From positions 734,501 through 798,500 of the forward strand of contig NW_025062476.1 of assembly GCF_000002995.4 (NCBI RefSeq): a stretch of 64,000 nt of DNA, in the 5' to 3' direction. This document shows, piece after piece, positions 12,487 through 27,529 of the stretch. A program made the translations under genes and the position numbers. Below the pieces are notes generated by a model. The model was not told where the DNA came from. It saw nothing but the letters and a program-made list of their open reading frames with translations, and ran no database searches. This DNA comes from Brugia malayi. Taxonomy: Eukaryota; Nematoda; Chromadorea; Rhabditida; Onchocercidae. The number at the start of each line of letters is the position of its first letter. Position 1 is the stretch's first letter.

Positions 12487-15400
12487 TCATTCATCATTCT
12501 CTTTGAACAGACGTCCAAAAAAACCCTTTCGTCGTTTATGATTATTACCATCATCTTCTTCATCATCCGTCACCTCGCGAATTACCGGACCACCCGAAGC
12601 AGACGCGAAACGAGAACTAGATCTGAAACAAAGAACGTCACACCAAGGATATATATATATATATGTTTTTTTGCAGAGTAAAAAAGATCAAAAAAAAAAA
12701 TTCCCAATCTTTTTACTCACGTAAGTAAAAAGGAGTTACCTTTTTCCTCTGCCATAATCCTCCTCAGTCACATCACCATCATCCTCTTCATCCGGAAGAG
12801 TAATAATCGGTGCATTGGTCCCACTACCACCGATGCGCGGTGCCTGAAAAATTCCAGCATTACTTAATTTCATTTTTTTTCATATACAAAATTTGATAGT
12901 AAAACAATTCCTTCTCTTCCTCCTCCCAATACATTTCCCTTTGCTGAAGCTAATTTTCTGAAGATTTAAAACGAGGCAAACTGAGCATATGACAAACTTA
13001 GCAAGTTTAAATGATAACGAAAACAATTCAAGGAATCACTGACATGAGTTCGACTGCTTGAAGTCGTACCACCATACTTATTGCCACCATCAATCGCACG
13101 AATTCTCTGGCCATCACTTCTACCACCCATCAGATTACGACGAGCACGAGATGCAAATTCACGATCAAACGCTTCCGCTTCATCTAAAACATTAACTGAT
13201 TTCGCAAAATAATAAAAATTAGTCCCCAATTTTACTTGTCATTGACACTCAATGAACTAAAAATGTGTGAACTGGGAATTCTGATATTATATACCGGAAA
13301 TGATCATAAACAAGTCCATGACAGTAGCAATAAAGAAAGCATTCGATAACAATTTCAATTATCTAACTGTTAATGGTTGATAACCAGATGAAATACCTTG
13401 TGCAAGATTAACAAAGCTTTGTCGTTCTCTGATTCGACCATCACGATCACGTTTTTTTTCTATCACGTGCGTACGATCGCCTATTGTATGTCCAATAGTG
13501 AGCTTGTCACCTATACCATCCTCACCTGTTCGAATTGCATGTCTAAAATTCAAGCACTTTTTAAAATTTTAAAATTTCCATCTTGATTACTGGTGCAAAT
13601 TCCGCATTGCAAATTTCTTCCAGAAAAAACTTTTAACATTCAAAATGTTGAGGTGTAATAACAATTTAGTACTATTAAATCATGCTCTACAAATTAATTA
13701 AAACAGAGTACCGTGTTTCCTTCACGTCACCAGTTTTACGAATTGTTTTTTCAACTACTCGAGGTTGCCCACCGTTACGTCCATCAAAGCTAATCATTGT
13801 TGAATGGGAAAACACATGCGCATTTGGATCATTCATTGCCTGTGTCTGGACATTCTCCTAAAATTTCATTCAAATTAATTCCAGTCTTGTCAAGAAACAA
13901 AAAAAAAAAAAAAAAAAAAGAATGCAAAATTTATACCATTACAGTTCCAAAACAGAAACCTGGTTCAATTCAAATCAAAACTGTAATCTTAAAATAAAGA
14001 ACCATCTGTCTCATAAGGCCGTCGCAGAAGTTAAAGCCAAATGGGTCCATTAGCGCCAAATCACGCGATGGTCGTGTTCCTGATGGTTCTCCCATTATAC
14101 CTCAACACAAATTATATTTACATAAATAACAAATCAATCTTTAACTTCATTCTTAACTGCTTACCGACCTGTCAGATTTGTCTTAGAAATTACTTCCGAA
14201 CGGAAACGAAACAAAACCCCAAACTCAAATGAGATAGAGACAATCGCATAAGGTGAAGCAATGGAAGTATTAGAAATATATCTACAGCCATGCAACTTCC
14301 AAAAAATGAAAAAATGGACAAAAAGAGAAAAATCTATACTTTACTAGCGTCATATCTTATGATTGGGACTATGCACAACAACTTTCAACATTTTCACAAA
14401 AAAAAAAAAAATTTACTGTCAAACGGACTGTGCATATTGAATATTGAACCAAACGGATTTAGCATTCCATGTGTCATTCGTTCCATATCACGCATCTGTT
14501 GTCTTATTTGATGATGTATATTCCTAAAAGTAAATAGTTTTATTTAGCAAAACGCATGCGTTAAAAAAGATATATTTATACTGATTTTCTTGTCAAAAAT
14601 TAAACTCACCTCAATCGTTTATTCGTTACATAAAGTTATATGCTTTAATGTTCATTAACCCTGTACTCTCACACTTCTAAAGTGTACTTTCAACTATTCA
14701 TCGCTAATAAGGTATTTCACTGCAAACTGTCATTAACAATCAAATAATCGAACTGAATAATTTCTGACTTCTTCAAAAAATGCACTAAGATGAAAATACT
14801 ACTATGAACTATTGTGCAGCAAAGATATTCCTAAAAGAAAAAGCTTAGAGCATTAAACAGCAGATCAAATTATTAAAAAAAAAATCTGAACAGATGCTTA
14901 AACTAGGTAACTATCGAAAATTGCATAAAATTAGCAAAAGGAACAATTTACATATCAAGAATTTAGAAAATTTCATTTAAAACCTATTCCAGCTGAATGG
15001 ATATATCTGAACTACAAAAACCAGTTCGGGATTTCTCTTAATGAAAATTCCAAAAAATATATATCGAGGTAAGAAAAGCATACATAAGAAAACTGAATTG
15101 TTAAAAGTAAAAGCTCTGGATAGGCCTAGATTTTTTGAATATCTATACCAATTTTAAATGATATAACAAATTTAACTGATATGAAACTTTCAATAATAAT
15201 AATTTCATTCTAAAATTTTCTATAGTGAAGCTTAAACATGTATTTTTTTTCTTTTTTCTCAGCACCATCACCAGGCTAAAATGTACAGAATGAAGTTAAC
15301 CGTAAATAAATAAAACAATATCTAATTTAATCATTTCACTGCCATAGTATTCAAGTTAACTAACTAACTTTCGTGACATAAATTTACGCCTGTTCATCGT

Positions 15401-17801
15401 GAATCAACAAAAATAAATGAAAAATGGGAAGTAATCCTCACTCATATATACTGAGGAGAAAAAAAACAAAAAACAAAAAGGAGACAATGCTATTCTTTTT
15501 CCCCTTTCTCGAACAATGTTAACCTCATTTAACACAAACATTATTTTATCCTATTTCAGACTTAAATTCGCAATTTTAAAAAATATATTAAAAACCATTT
15601 AAATCTAAGAAAGAAAAAAATTCTTAACCTATATTTAAATGCTTTTTTTTCCCTTTCTAGACAAATACTTTATTTCCTTATCATGGAAACAACAATATAT
15701 ATATATATATATATATGGAATTCTATTCCAGTTAACCATTTGATCATCCTTATCAGTTATTAGCAATCACACACTAACACACTTTTAATTATGCTATTTC
15801 TTATTTTAATCCTATCTCATTTCTCATTTGTTTAGGCATTCTTACTTTCAATCTTTCTGAAAAAAACAACTTGCATTTTTCCAATCTTCTTCTGCTCGTT
15901 TTTCTCTTTTTCATCATCATCCATAATTAGTACTATTTCTTTCTCCTTCCTTTAAAACTTTACAAACTGAAAATTCATCTGCTAAAAATTTGTTCAAATT
16001 TTCAACTAGGTTAAATATCTCGAAATTATTTTTATTTGTACTATTCACAGCACTGCACCTTCATTAACAAATCAGCAAATTGTCATTGTAATTCATTCAT
16101 ACATCTATCGAAGTTTCTTTCCATCACAAAAAAACAAATAACTACAGCAAAGCAATGCTCTCTCTTTTTTGAAAATCAAAGTTAAAATTGAGAATGCAAA
16201 GAAGAAAAGAAGGGAAAAAGAAGAAATAACGAAAGAGAAAGAGTTAACAGTTTGAAAATTTCATATAAAAAAAAGTATGAAAGAGAGAGATGAGAAAGAA
16301 CTACTACTCAGACTATTGAATAATAAAACGAAATCAATAATAATTGGAACAAGAGGAGTATATGAATAGTGCGAAATATTATGGAAATAGAGAGAAAAAG
16401 AAGAAAAACGCCTATGACAATTTCGAGATTTTTCCAGAACATTCGACATTTATGATAAAGCGGGTAAGAATATTTTTGAAGAATTTATTTGAAATGTGTA
16501 AAAAAAGAAAAAAGGATATGTTGATTAGTAAAATTTTTTACCTGATCGTAACCTGATTTTAACCTGATTCTATCTAACTTAGCTCTAGCTCAATTCTATC
16601 TAGATTAAATGTAATAATAATAATAATAATTGAAGTAATCTCAGTGATACTTATTTTTTGCTTATATTGTAAGCAATTAAATTATATACAGTATGCTTCT
16701 CATTTCCTGTTTCACTCAATTAATAAAGCTTTGTAAGTTTTTTTTCTTTTTTTTTTTAAAAAAAAATAAAAAAAAAAAACATACAAAAGACAAACAATTA
16801 TTTGTGTAACTATTAGTTATTATTTAGAGAAAAAGAAAAAGAAAAAAAAAAAAAAACTGAGGATTGCAAATGTTTTTTTTTTCTCCAACAACAACTAATC
16901 TGCTCTTTTTTTCTCATTTAATAAAATTTACAAAAAAGAGGAAAAAAAAAAAAAAAAAAAAGTTCGTAAGCTAACAAACCGTTCAACGTTTTATCATCAA
17001 TTAATCATGAAAAAATTGAAACATTTGAAACAAAAATAAAGCACCTAATGATACATTACTATTTACCATTTTTATTTAAATTTCATTTATTATCTAAAAT
17101 CAAAAACCTAAAAAAAAAAAGAAAAGCAAACAAAAAACTATCGTTATTAGATTTCATTGATCACTTATCATCTAGAATTATCATTGGGTCATCATTAACA
17201 CTACATATCATTCTACTACCTAAATAACAGCAGATCATCTGAATTTTCCAAGAGCTACATCATATGACTTCTTTTTAAACTAACTTTTTTTTTTTATATC
17301 AAAATTTTTAAATTTAAATAACATTTGAGATTTGAATACAAAAAAAAGAAATGATAAGAAATTCGAGGGAAAAAAAAAAAGTCAAACCTGCCATTTAATC
17401 GTGTAGTATAAATTTGACGTTGAGTAAAATGTATCATATTTTGGTGCAAAATATTTCAACACAAAATGCTTTTACGCAAACACTCACAACTAAATTAGTT
17501 GCAAATAATTTATATGTTATCATAATAATATATTTATAATATGTTATATTCGTAAATACTTGTTTCAAACCTTTCATCAACAATATATTAAGGTATTATT
17601 AATTGATGCATCAACAGAGAATAGAATATTATTCCTATCACAAACAAGTTTTATCATATTTCTTTAATAGTTAACATATTTCACATACACTCCCCCTTTC
17701 AACTCTTCTCACCTTCTTCTTCTTCTTCTGCGGTTGATACTACTAATTAACAAAAATTTCACTGACAGTCTTCTATTTGGAACTATTCACCAACTTTTAT
17801 A

Positions 17802-17839
<38 letters not shown>

Positions 17840-20356
17840 GCCTTTTTCAAAAAGCTCTCTTCATTAAATTTAAATTTTAATCATAATCGTATGTTACAAA
17901 TATGAATGGTTATAAGGAAGATAGCAATGACAGAAATGCAAAATGAAATATATTTTTGGAATTAAGTATGACGTCGAAATTGTCAAAGAATATGTATGAT
18001 AGGTTTACATTGATGTCATAAATTCAATTTTTCGGAAAACTAATGAAAGCAAATATCTGATGTAAAATCATGACATTATGAAGTGATACAATCATACTGC
18101 ATAAATAATTAGTTTTATTATGTGGTTGACATATTTATTTCTTTTCCTGCTCTTTTGAAATAATTTCATTTTTCACTTTTCCGAAAATAATTCATTCATT
18201 TATTTACAGTGCACTGCAACATTATCTGGGTAATTTCAAAAACCATTAAAATCATTTGTAATTGATAATCAGAAATAAACAACTATACTTTTCATTACTA
18301 ACTCAGTTCATTTGGCTAGTCTAAAGCTAATCTGATAACAATCAGTACTGATAATACGTTTCTCCTTAGAGTAATAATTTAATTACAAGTATCTAATTAA
18401 AGAAATTTATAATCTTACATTTAATTAAAGAAACTTATAGTCACACTTTGTATTGATATCTGTATAGCATTCATAAAAAGCCAATGGTCAGCTCAGTGAG
18501 AACGATTATTTGCAAATTCCCTTCAGAAAACATAGAAATGTAAAATATCGAAAATATTTAGAAAATCACATCCATGTACCAAATGCATTTTAAAACTCTT
18601 CGTTAGAAATGCATGTTAAACAATAATTATGTTATTTGTTCAATAAGAACTCAGTTCTAACGTTAACTCAAATTTCAACAAAAATTATGGAAGACTTGAA
18701 GTCATATAGTAACTAAATAAGCAACTACAATTGAGACTTTCATTAAAATCAGAAGATGTAACTTTTTATAACTGCTTAAACTTTCATTGGTTGTTTTTAA
18801 TTTTAAGCCTAGAAACAAAACAGAAAAAAAGTGAAACAACAATCATTGGCTTTATCCTCTAACATTATTTTATGTTTTATTTTTATAGTGCCAATATTAC
18901 CATTTATCATCAAATAGATGAAATGTATTTTGTAAAATTACACACCGAACATGGTATTCTGGAAAGTGACCATCAAACCATCATCGTTAATCATTAATTA
19001 CAAATACATACCACTACGATTAAGTTTATTGGTTCTCAGTATCTTCTTGCTCAAACAAACTTTTAAATTCACAACACTAGTGAAAAAATGCGACATCGAA
19101 TATATTTCATACGTATTTGTCAAAAAATAATTGCATTCAGTTCTGCTTTGATGTGATATATATACATATGCTAATTAAATCAAAATCATTCATCTCACAT
19201 ATGACTAATTTGAGCTTCACCTTATCAAATTGACACCTAGTTCATTTAGCTATTTCCTATAATTATAGAAAACCATCAACCATCTAATTGGTTTAATATG
19301 TAATCTCAGTATATTTTAGTTCTTTCAAATAATATACAACCTCACATTATTTTTCAATCTTATTTTCACTCAATCTTCGAAGTGATAACTGAATAAGAAA
19401 TATTTGACTTATTTGACATTACAGTGCTATAGATACTGTAAAAAAAAAAGAAAAATTTCTACATGTACAACGGGAAAGAGAAACAATCACGAGAAAAAAA
19501 AAAAGAAACAGGTTTCTTTTCCACCTTATTTTTTTTATATCATTTTCTATAACAAATATTTTGATATATTTTTAACCGTAAAAACATCATTATTTCATTT
19601 CTAGTTATTCTTGCGTTTAAAAGATCCTAACACTGCAATAATCAAAATTATATCTTTCATATGACAATCGACTTCCATTCCATTCAAAATATAGGTGTTT
19701 GGACATTGCTGCCCTAAATATCTTTATTAAAATTAAACGTGACTTATTAATCTATTTCATAAGTTTTTAGTACCATTAAATAAATTTTAATAAATAAATT
19801 TTGTTAAATGTTGATAGAAACTGCACGGAACCTGAGCTTAATAACTGACTAAAAAATATAATTTATTTTTTGCAACCTCTACAATCGAAATCACAGGCAA
19901 TGTCTGAATAAAAAATAAACCTAATAATTCAAAAAAAAAAAAATCCTACTGTTAATGTGAAATATCATTTAACTAAAACTCTTTATTATATGCATGAGGT
20001 GTAAATTCTTGCAATCTCAGTTTAAAGCATTGCAAAATGGAGGCAAATAAAATAACAATTTTTATAAGCCAAAAATATTATTGGAAATACCACGATAAAC
20101 ATGTTAAAAGTAACTAATAATTTATTAGACTACTCAAACACTTACTAAATATAATTGCTCAACAAAATCAAAATGAGGAAAAAAAAAACCTCAAATAACC
20201 AGATTAATAAATGAAAAACCAAGGAAATATATTAATAAATCACTAATATGCGTATATTCAATGAGCCAAGAGAAAATCAATATTGATTAGTTAATATTAA
20301 ATTAAAAACAATTATTAAAACACTTACCCAAAACCAAACGGATCGCCACCAAACAT
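12487..20356 (-). CDS. Myeloid leukemia factor (MLF) family protein, complete
   Basis: Eight exons, listed 5' to 3': 20328-20356, 14417-14523, 14003-14100, 13712-13857, 13397-13542, 13044-13183, 12740-12843, 12487-12622. They total 906 bases, which is 301 residues plus TGA. The start MFGGDPFGFG and the repeated N-P-F-G / D-P-F-G-F motifs are typical of MLF N-termini. The core is the MLF domain: VFSHSTMISFDG, a T-R-K-T-G-D-V-K-E-T-R segment, then LTIGHTIGDRTHVIEKKRD and DEAEAFDREF. The tail is acidic (D-D-E-E-D-D) followed by a basic KRRKGFFGRLFK end. MLF proteins shuttle between nucleus and cytoplasm and act in transcription, proteostasis and blood-cell or stress phenotypes in other animals (family knowledge). 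Role here is inferred. The donor after exon 3 is weak (GTTCTT). The first intron is 5.8 kb; the others are 170-420 bp. Confidence 0.9.
14524..20327 (-). other. Large first intron of MLF (5.8 kb)
   Basis: This intron separates the 29-base first coding exon from exon 2. I see no conserved coding block on either strand. It contains poly-A and poly-T runs, (TA)n at 15693-15715, and (CT)n followed by (TA)n at 17803-17839. Its base mix is somewhat less AT-extreme than the introns of the neighbouring genes, so alternative first exons or enhancers are possible but not shown. Confidence 0.6.
17803..17839. repeat. (CT)n(TA)n microsatellite
   Basis: A run of CT dinucleotides passes directly into a run of TA dinucleotides inside the first MLF intron. 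Confidence 0.9.
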
Positions 20357-22670
20357 GGTCGCGGAATTGTTGAATGAATGAATGAATGATACGAAAAAAT
20401 TCCTTCAAAATGGAAAATATATAAAATATATGAAAATATATATAGTACTAATAACATTTCACGTTACAGATTTGGTATTACGAGATTGATAACAAAAATT
20501 GTTGTTCACTGGAATAAATATTATCATCAAGGCAATTCTTTTTTTTTTTCACTTTTTTCATTTATGTATATGTGATGAAACACAGCTGTTTAGACACTAG
20601 TGAATCATGATGTAATCAGTGATTATTAAGTACTATTAACACAAGTTATCAATAAATATGGTAGCAAGAAAGATTTTTTTTTTTTGTAAACAATATCTAA
20701 ATAATTGCTAACTGTTAGGACAAATTATAACTAACTAAAACAACTCAAAGAGGAATTGAAAAATACAAAATCAATAGGCAAAACAGCTTCAGCAAACAAT
20801 CAAATGAATTTTTTAATGTTAAAATTCATACTAAACTCAAAATTTTATTTATTAGCTATTTATTAACATTCTAAGTGCACAAACAAGATCATACTCATCA
20901 CCATAAAAAAAAAAATAAAAAAGGCATATCATCATAATATGATATCATAATATATCAACTGGATACAAATTTTAATATTTTAACTCAAAATACTGTCAAC
21001 AAGATGTTTTATTCTCTTTACAATAAAACATTTAAATCCTCAATCACTATTGAGCCAAACAGGGTTAAATTTTTTTTTTTTTTGAAAAAGAATGAAATTC
21101 AGAATACTGAAATATATACATAGCTTTGCTAAGAAAAAAAAAAAAAAATAAACAGAACCACAGCTCTTGTTTGAGGATTACTAACTGCAAATGTAGAAGG
21201 AAGAAAATTGACTGCCACGCCGACAAAGAATCGCTGAAATTGTTTAAACATTTCCCTTCTCTGCCTCTTTTTTTTTTCCCCTCAAACAAAAGTGCAAAGC
21301 ATTTTTTATCTAATATGAATCAAAATACCAAAGTATTCAGACAACTTCAAATTATGAAAACTGATCAGTTCAATGATTTTGCAGACAATAATTTCTTAGA
21401 AATCTCCGATTCTACAATAAACTAAAAGAACTCTTATTCTGTAGACGAGATGGTTTATGATGTTAGTCATTAAATATTTCTTTTTATTTGTCCTTTGATT
21501 AAGCTAGCAGTAGTAGTATATCATAATCAACTAGGCTTACAGTCTAAAACTTCTTGCAGTCTCTGCCACACCATCCATTTTACTACTTTACTTAACTTTC
21601 GCAAAAACCACAATGATTCGTAAACAAAAAATTGGAAATAAACATCCTGAAATTGTAATAACTATATATTATGAAAGTGAAAAGAAAAAGCATTCCTATA
21701 CATATATATATGTTCCAGAAAAATCAATTCTTACAAACAGCTTCTGCTTTCCTCTTATCCTCTTCCTTTTGCTTCCCTATTTTTATATCTCATCTTCGTA
21801 ACATTATCGACTCCTCTAAGCACAAAATAGCTGATTTTTAGTATCAGTCAAAAAAGATTCAAATTCAGCAAAATTTTCTAACTGTTAATGAAAAGAGAAG
21901 AAAGATGAGAACATCCTTCAAGGGAATAAATAAATCCAATCACATATATGGAACGAAATGAATAGAAATCGAAAAACCTTCTCAAACGAATAACAGTGAG
22001 AAATGAATTTTAAGCAAGAACTGAAAATTTCCTCGCGAAATAAAACTAAGAGAGAGAGAGAGAGAAAAAAAAAGGAAGAAAAACAACAACAAAATGATGA
22101 TATATGGGATGAAATAAATGAAGAACATTCGAGAAGTTTTATTTTTTATCATATCTTTACAATCATACAATTCTACACATAGTTTATGAGGAGTTAATCT
22201 AAAAGAGAGAAAGTTAAACTGTGATAACATTTATAAGTAAGTAAAAGTAAGTATTTCATATTAGCTAATTAATCGAGAACTCTGGACTCCAGAGGAGACA
22301 AACGCGCCAAGACATGACAACTCCGCACAGCGAACAACACGACACGACACACATGCGACTAACCAAATGATGTCTGTCAGCTGGGTTGCTATCAACATAT
22401 CGATTGATGGTACTGTAGAGCAAATAATCGCTTCAGGAGTTAAGCCTTCTAAATTTCTGAAATCTGTAATGCAGGAAAGAGACTTTACGTGATTTACGTG
22501 AGTGACTTATTATCTCTATTATTTTCACGTTAACACGTATGAGTTAACTGGACTGGACTGATACGTTAAATGTTTTCCTTTTTCTTGAGGAAAAAAAATC
22601 GAAGCACATAAGATTTATTTTGAATTAAGTAAGCATTAAAAAAAGTCACGCAGAAAAAAAAATGCATCCA
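20357..22670. other. MLF upstream region / candidate promoter
   Basis: No gene is recognised. Short reading frames (for example 21126-21425 and 21613-21801) have no family resemblance. A GC-richer block at about 22270-22560 contains a CTCTGG-act-CCAGAG hairpin near 22278 and several ACGTGA/CACGTT-like words. It could be an upstream promoter or 5' UTR of MLF, which is read leftward from 20356, but this is inference only. Confidence 0.35.
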
Positions 22671-23035
22671 ACCACTCAGCCGCTCAGTCATTGGTCAATC
22701 AGTCACTCGGTCACTCGGTCGCTCGATCGCTCAGTCGCCTAGTCATTCAATCACTCTATCATTCAGTCATTCGGTCAATCAGCCACTCGGCCACTCGGTC
22801 GCCTCATCACTTAGTCAGTCGATCATTCAGTCACTCGGTCGCTTGATCACTCAGTCGCCCAATCATTCAATCACTCTATCACTCAGTCACTCTCCACTCA
22901 GTCGCCCGATCATTTGGTCAATCAGTCACTCGGTCGTTCAGTCACTCAATCATTTGGCCACTCAGTCACTCGGTCACTCGATCACTCAATCACTCGATCA
23001 CTCGGTTACTCTATCACTCAATCACTCGATCACTT
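22670..23035. repeat. 8-bp minisatellite CACTCRRT with 120-bp higher-order period
   Basis: About 45 octamers of the type CACTCAGT / CACTCGGT / CACTCGAT / CACTCAAT run nearly without gaps. A larger block repeats at 120 bp (15 octamers): 'tcagtcgcc' is at 22731 and again at 22851, each followed by the same string of variant octamers. The GC content is far above the surroundings. It lies between the MLF 5' side and the SLC6-like gene 3' end. Confidence 0.9.
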
Positions 23036-23393
23036 TTAGCCGCTCTTTCATTAGGTTAGTTGTCCAGTCAGATGTCACTATCAAAATGAAAGATTACGTC
23101 TGACAAATTTTTTTCTCTTTTTCTTAAATAACTTTAAAATTATCTAACAAAGAATTGTATAATTTCTTTTTTTAGCTTAAAACACATATTTTTTATGAAT
23201 TTAATTGTTTAATTTATAAAATTTGTTGTTATTTGTAGAGTGCAAATAATTTTTGATGTATAAATTAATAAGTTTAATTCATTTTTAAAATTTAATACAA
23301 ACAATTGTCATAAAAGCCATCATAAAAGTCAGAAATAATTGTTATTCAAAAAAAAAAAAAAAAAAGAGAGAAATGTATTTATAAAAATTATTT

Positions 23394-26300
23394 TCATGTA
23401 AAAATATCACGTCGCATTTCATAAATAGTTGGTATATCATCATCATGATCTGCATCATTGTCTAAATCAGCTGTCGCATCATAAATTTCGGTTGCATCAC
23501 GTGTACGAGTTGGATGTGACATTTCCGCCATATTCCAACGAATTGCTATCACAATAGCAATCATAATACCACGAATAAAAGTGTTAACAAAAATTACTAA
23601 AAATGGTTGATAATTTAAACCCCAGGAATGATTCACTGCTGCAATCCACATATAACCATTTAAAAAAGCCATTTCTATTGTTGCAACTGCTATATACATT
23701 GTTAATCTGAAATAAATTTCATGAAAAAAAAAAAACACAAATAAACAAAAAACATTCATTCATAATGCTTAATGATGTTTTCGTTTTAATTTATTAATTT
23801 TAAAAGTTTTAAAATATTAACAAATATAAATATTATGTATTTTCATAAACTATTCAATTATTATTGATCATTTTTAACAATTATTTGTTATTACTCAAAA
23901 ATCTACGAGTTTGAATAAATCGATATTCAAAAAGGAAAGGAAATATCTACTGATAATTAACAAACTATTGATAATTACAAAAATAGCAGGTAAAAATGAT
24001 ATCATAAAAATATCATTTCTTTTTTTTAATCTGTAATTTTAAATAATTTCATACTATTTTGCAATAATTTTATAATCATAGTTAAAAATTATTTATCGAT
24101 GAATTATTTTATTTATGCAAAAAAAAAAAGTGAAACTTTGAACTAACCTGGATGAATGATCCCATTTTTTCAATGCCCAACGTAACTCAATTAATGATAA
24201 AATATGGAATGTTAGAAGAGTGAGAAATAATATAGTGCGGAAATTACCTGCTGCTGCTGTTATATTAGCGCTATTAGTTGCTAGACGAATGTAAAATACA
24301 TTACTGAAAATTGAAAATTAAATGAAAAAAAAAAAAAGAAAAAGAAAAATTACGAATCAAATTCTTAACTTTCATGTAAATATTTCATTTCATTATTTCA
24401 CTGTTTTTTTTTTTTGAAAAACTTTCATCTATAGTTACAGAAATTATTAATTATTAATCTTATATTAATTAAAATTATTAATTTAAAAAAAAAAAAAACT
24501 ATACTATTCTTTATAATAATAACAGTGATAATAATAATAATAATAATAATAATTAAGAAAAAAACTATACTATTCTTTATAATAATAACAGTGATAATAA
24601 TAATAATAATAATAATAATTAAGAAAAAAACTATACTATTCTTTATAATAATAACAATGATAATAATAACAATAATAATAATTAAGAAAAAAACTATACT
24701 ATTCTTTATAATAATAACAATGATAATAATAACAATAATAATAATTAAGAAAAAAACTATACTATTCTTTATAATAATAACAATGATAATAATAATTAAG
24801 AAAAAAAAATTATACTATTCTTTATAATATTGACAATAGTAATAATAATTAAGAAAAAAAAACTATACTATTCTTTATAATATTGACAATAATAATAATA
24901 ATAATAATAATAATGAATTATTTATCAAATATAAATTTAACAAATAAAATTTTACCCAATAAAAAGGAAAAATAAAATGATTCCAATGAATATTTCAGCA
25001 ATAAATATGACAAATAATACAGTTCGATAAGAAATATTGAGAAAAGAGGTGAATAGATGATGTGAGATCGGCGCTGATTTTGGATTTGTCGTCTAAAAGG
25101 AAAAAAAAAAACTTTTTTTTTTAAAATTTTGCAGTCTTTTTTAATTTCAAATATACAAATTCGACTATATTTTATCATTAATTTTTGACTGTTCTTTTGC
25201 GCAAAATTTTATTTTAACTTAAAATCTCGTTGAACAATTTAAAAAATATTAACAATTCTCATAGAACAATTCAATTTACAAAATGTTCATTTTATTAAAA
25301 TTTCCTTTTCAAAAATTTTTTCTTTCATATGTGTTAAATATTTGTTAATAAAATGATTTCATTTAAAAAAAAAATAAATTCAAATTTATTTTTTTTATTT
25401 TTTTAAATACATTTTCAAAGTTTAAAAAAAAAAAGAAAAACTTTTACCTGTCTAAGTGAAGTATGTGAAGTCCAGTCTGCTGTAGCATCCATAATTGTAC
25501 CCCATGGCTAAAACATTTAATTGCAATTATTTATTTAAATTTAACTTTGAAATTAAAATGAAATTAAATTGCACAATTGTAATTATAATTACAATAAAAC
25601 AATTTTGGAAGAATGCTTTAGAAATAAATTAATCAGCTATATCTTTATACAAATATGCATTGAATTTTATTTTCAAAAGAAAATTTTAAATTAAAAACCA
25701 GATAAGCCACAATACTGAAATTAAAAAACCAAGTAAAAATAAGTCAGTATACTATAATTTCAATTGTAAATTGATCATTATCAGATCAACTAAATCATTA
25801 TTAGATCAACTATCAGATCAACAAAAAAATTTTTGCAATAAAAGCTAGCAAAAAAGAAAAAAAAAAACAATTTGAGTCTTTTTATTTACATTTAAAGAAA
25901 TTTAGGACAAAATTTAAACCTCTGAAAATATACATCTAATCAAAATGACATAATCAAAATTTTTCAAACTGAAAATGCTTCAAATTAAGTTTTAATTTTT
26001 TTTTTTTTAAATCAATCAAATTATTACCATTCTATATAGAATAACATTGATATAAAATGAAACAGATGCAAAAATGGTAATAATTGCTGTTGGTCCAAGT
26101 AAAATCAAATATCCAAAGAATCGATTTAATATTTTAGATGATGATATAAATGCTGTACCATAGTCAATATGCTTTTCAATATCCATTCCACTAATTAGCA
26201 AATCAAATACACTTACTAATTTTGCCTAAAATTTGAATATTAAATTAAAATTTGAAATTTAAAATGATCATTTAATTGTTCTATTATTTGAAAAATTTGA

Positions 26301-27463
26301 TCAATTCTTTTTAATTATTTAAGTAATAATTTCAAAAATAATAAATAATACCACAAGAAGTGCTGGTACAGATGTAAATAGTAAAATAGTATATAGAGGA
26401 CTTGTTGAGCCAAGCAAAAATGCTATCAGTGAACGATTATTGCTGGTATTTATCATTATCCGTACATCATTATCCAAATTATACCATCCTAATAAATCAT
26501 TTCAATTAATTTTAAATTTAATTTTTAAATTAATTTTTGCAATTTTGATCATTTATACAACAATTCAATGATACAATGAAAAAGTGGAATTTATTAATTT
26601 AAAATAGAATTTATTAGTAAAATAAGTTTGCTAATTTTTCGCTATTAAAATATTACATATATATTCAAATTTTCCATGAAATAATTTTTCATTTCAATTT
26701 ACAAATTGTCAACTGTATTGTCATCTAATTGTAGATACTATAATCATTATTTCATCTTAATTGAATAACAATAGTAATAATTTCTTAATTTCCTTCAAAA
26801 TTTCCAAAAAAAAAAAAAAAAATATTAGAAGAATAATTGACTGATACTATTGATAATTTAAATTTGCTATATGAGTCATATTTTAAGTAACGGTGAAAAA
26901 AATTGCTATAAATTTCAAGTGATAATTTAAAATTTTAACATTAAAGAAGAAAAAACTTACCATAAATAAAGAAAACAGTAATAAAAAGAAATAATTGCGT
27001 GATTGATGATTGTGAAACGTATTGTAATAAAGTAGAAAATGACGTACCCATCTTAAAATATTGCAAAAATATACATTTTGTTATTTAAAAAAAAAGAAAA
27101 AAAGAAAAAAAAAACACTACGAATTATTTATTATATCTCTTAAAGATAAATTTTTCACCGTTTATAAATATAAAAATTAAATTTCCGTTAAACTATTTTT
27201 GAAAAGATTATATCGCATTAATAAATTTTGAAAAAAAAAAAATTATCAAAATACCAATAATATAATTATAAAATAACTTAACAAAGCATATATTAAGGAT
27301 AAGATTTAAAAAAAAAAAAAAAAGAAGTTAACAAATAAAATGTTAATTATAATATAATTAGCGCTATATGTGGTAATTAAGTAATTATTTACTACATTGT
27401 ATTACATTAATAATTTTTCATTAATAAAGATTAAAAAATCAAAAAAATAAGAAAATCATTTTA

Positions 27464-27529
<66 letters not shown>

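Noticed and set aside
21126..21425. 99-codon plus-strand frame upstream of MLF
   Set aside because: It starts in poly-A derived lysines, has no domain, and no exon structure or homology supports it.
22843..23103. 86-codon frame with Ser-His-Ser repeats
   Set aside because: It is an artefact of the 8-bp minisatellite; no start context or homology.
24525..24827. 100-codon frame with repeated KKKTILFFIII units
   Set aside because: It is a translation of the 62-bp intronic tandem array.
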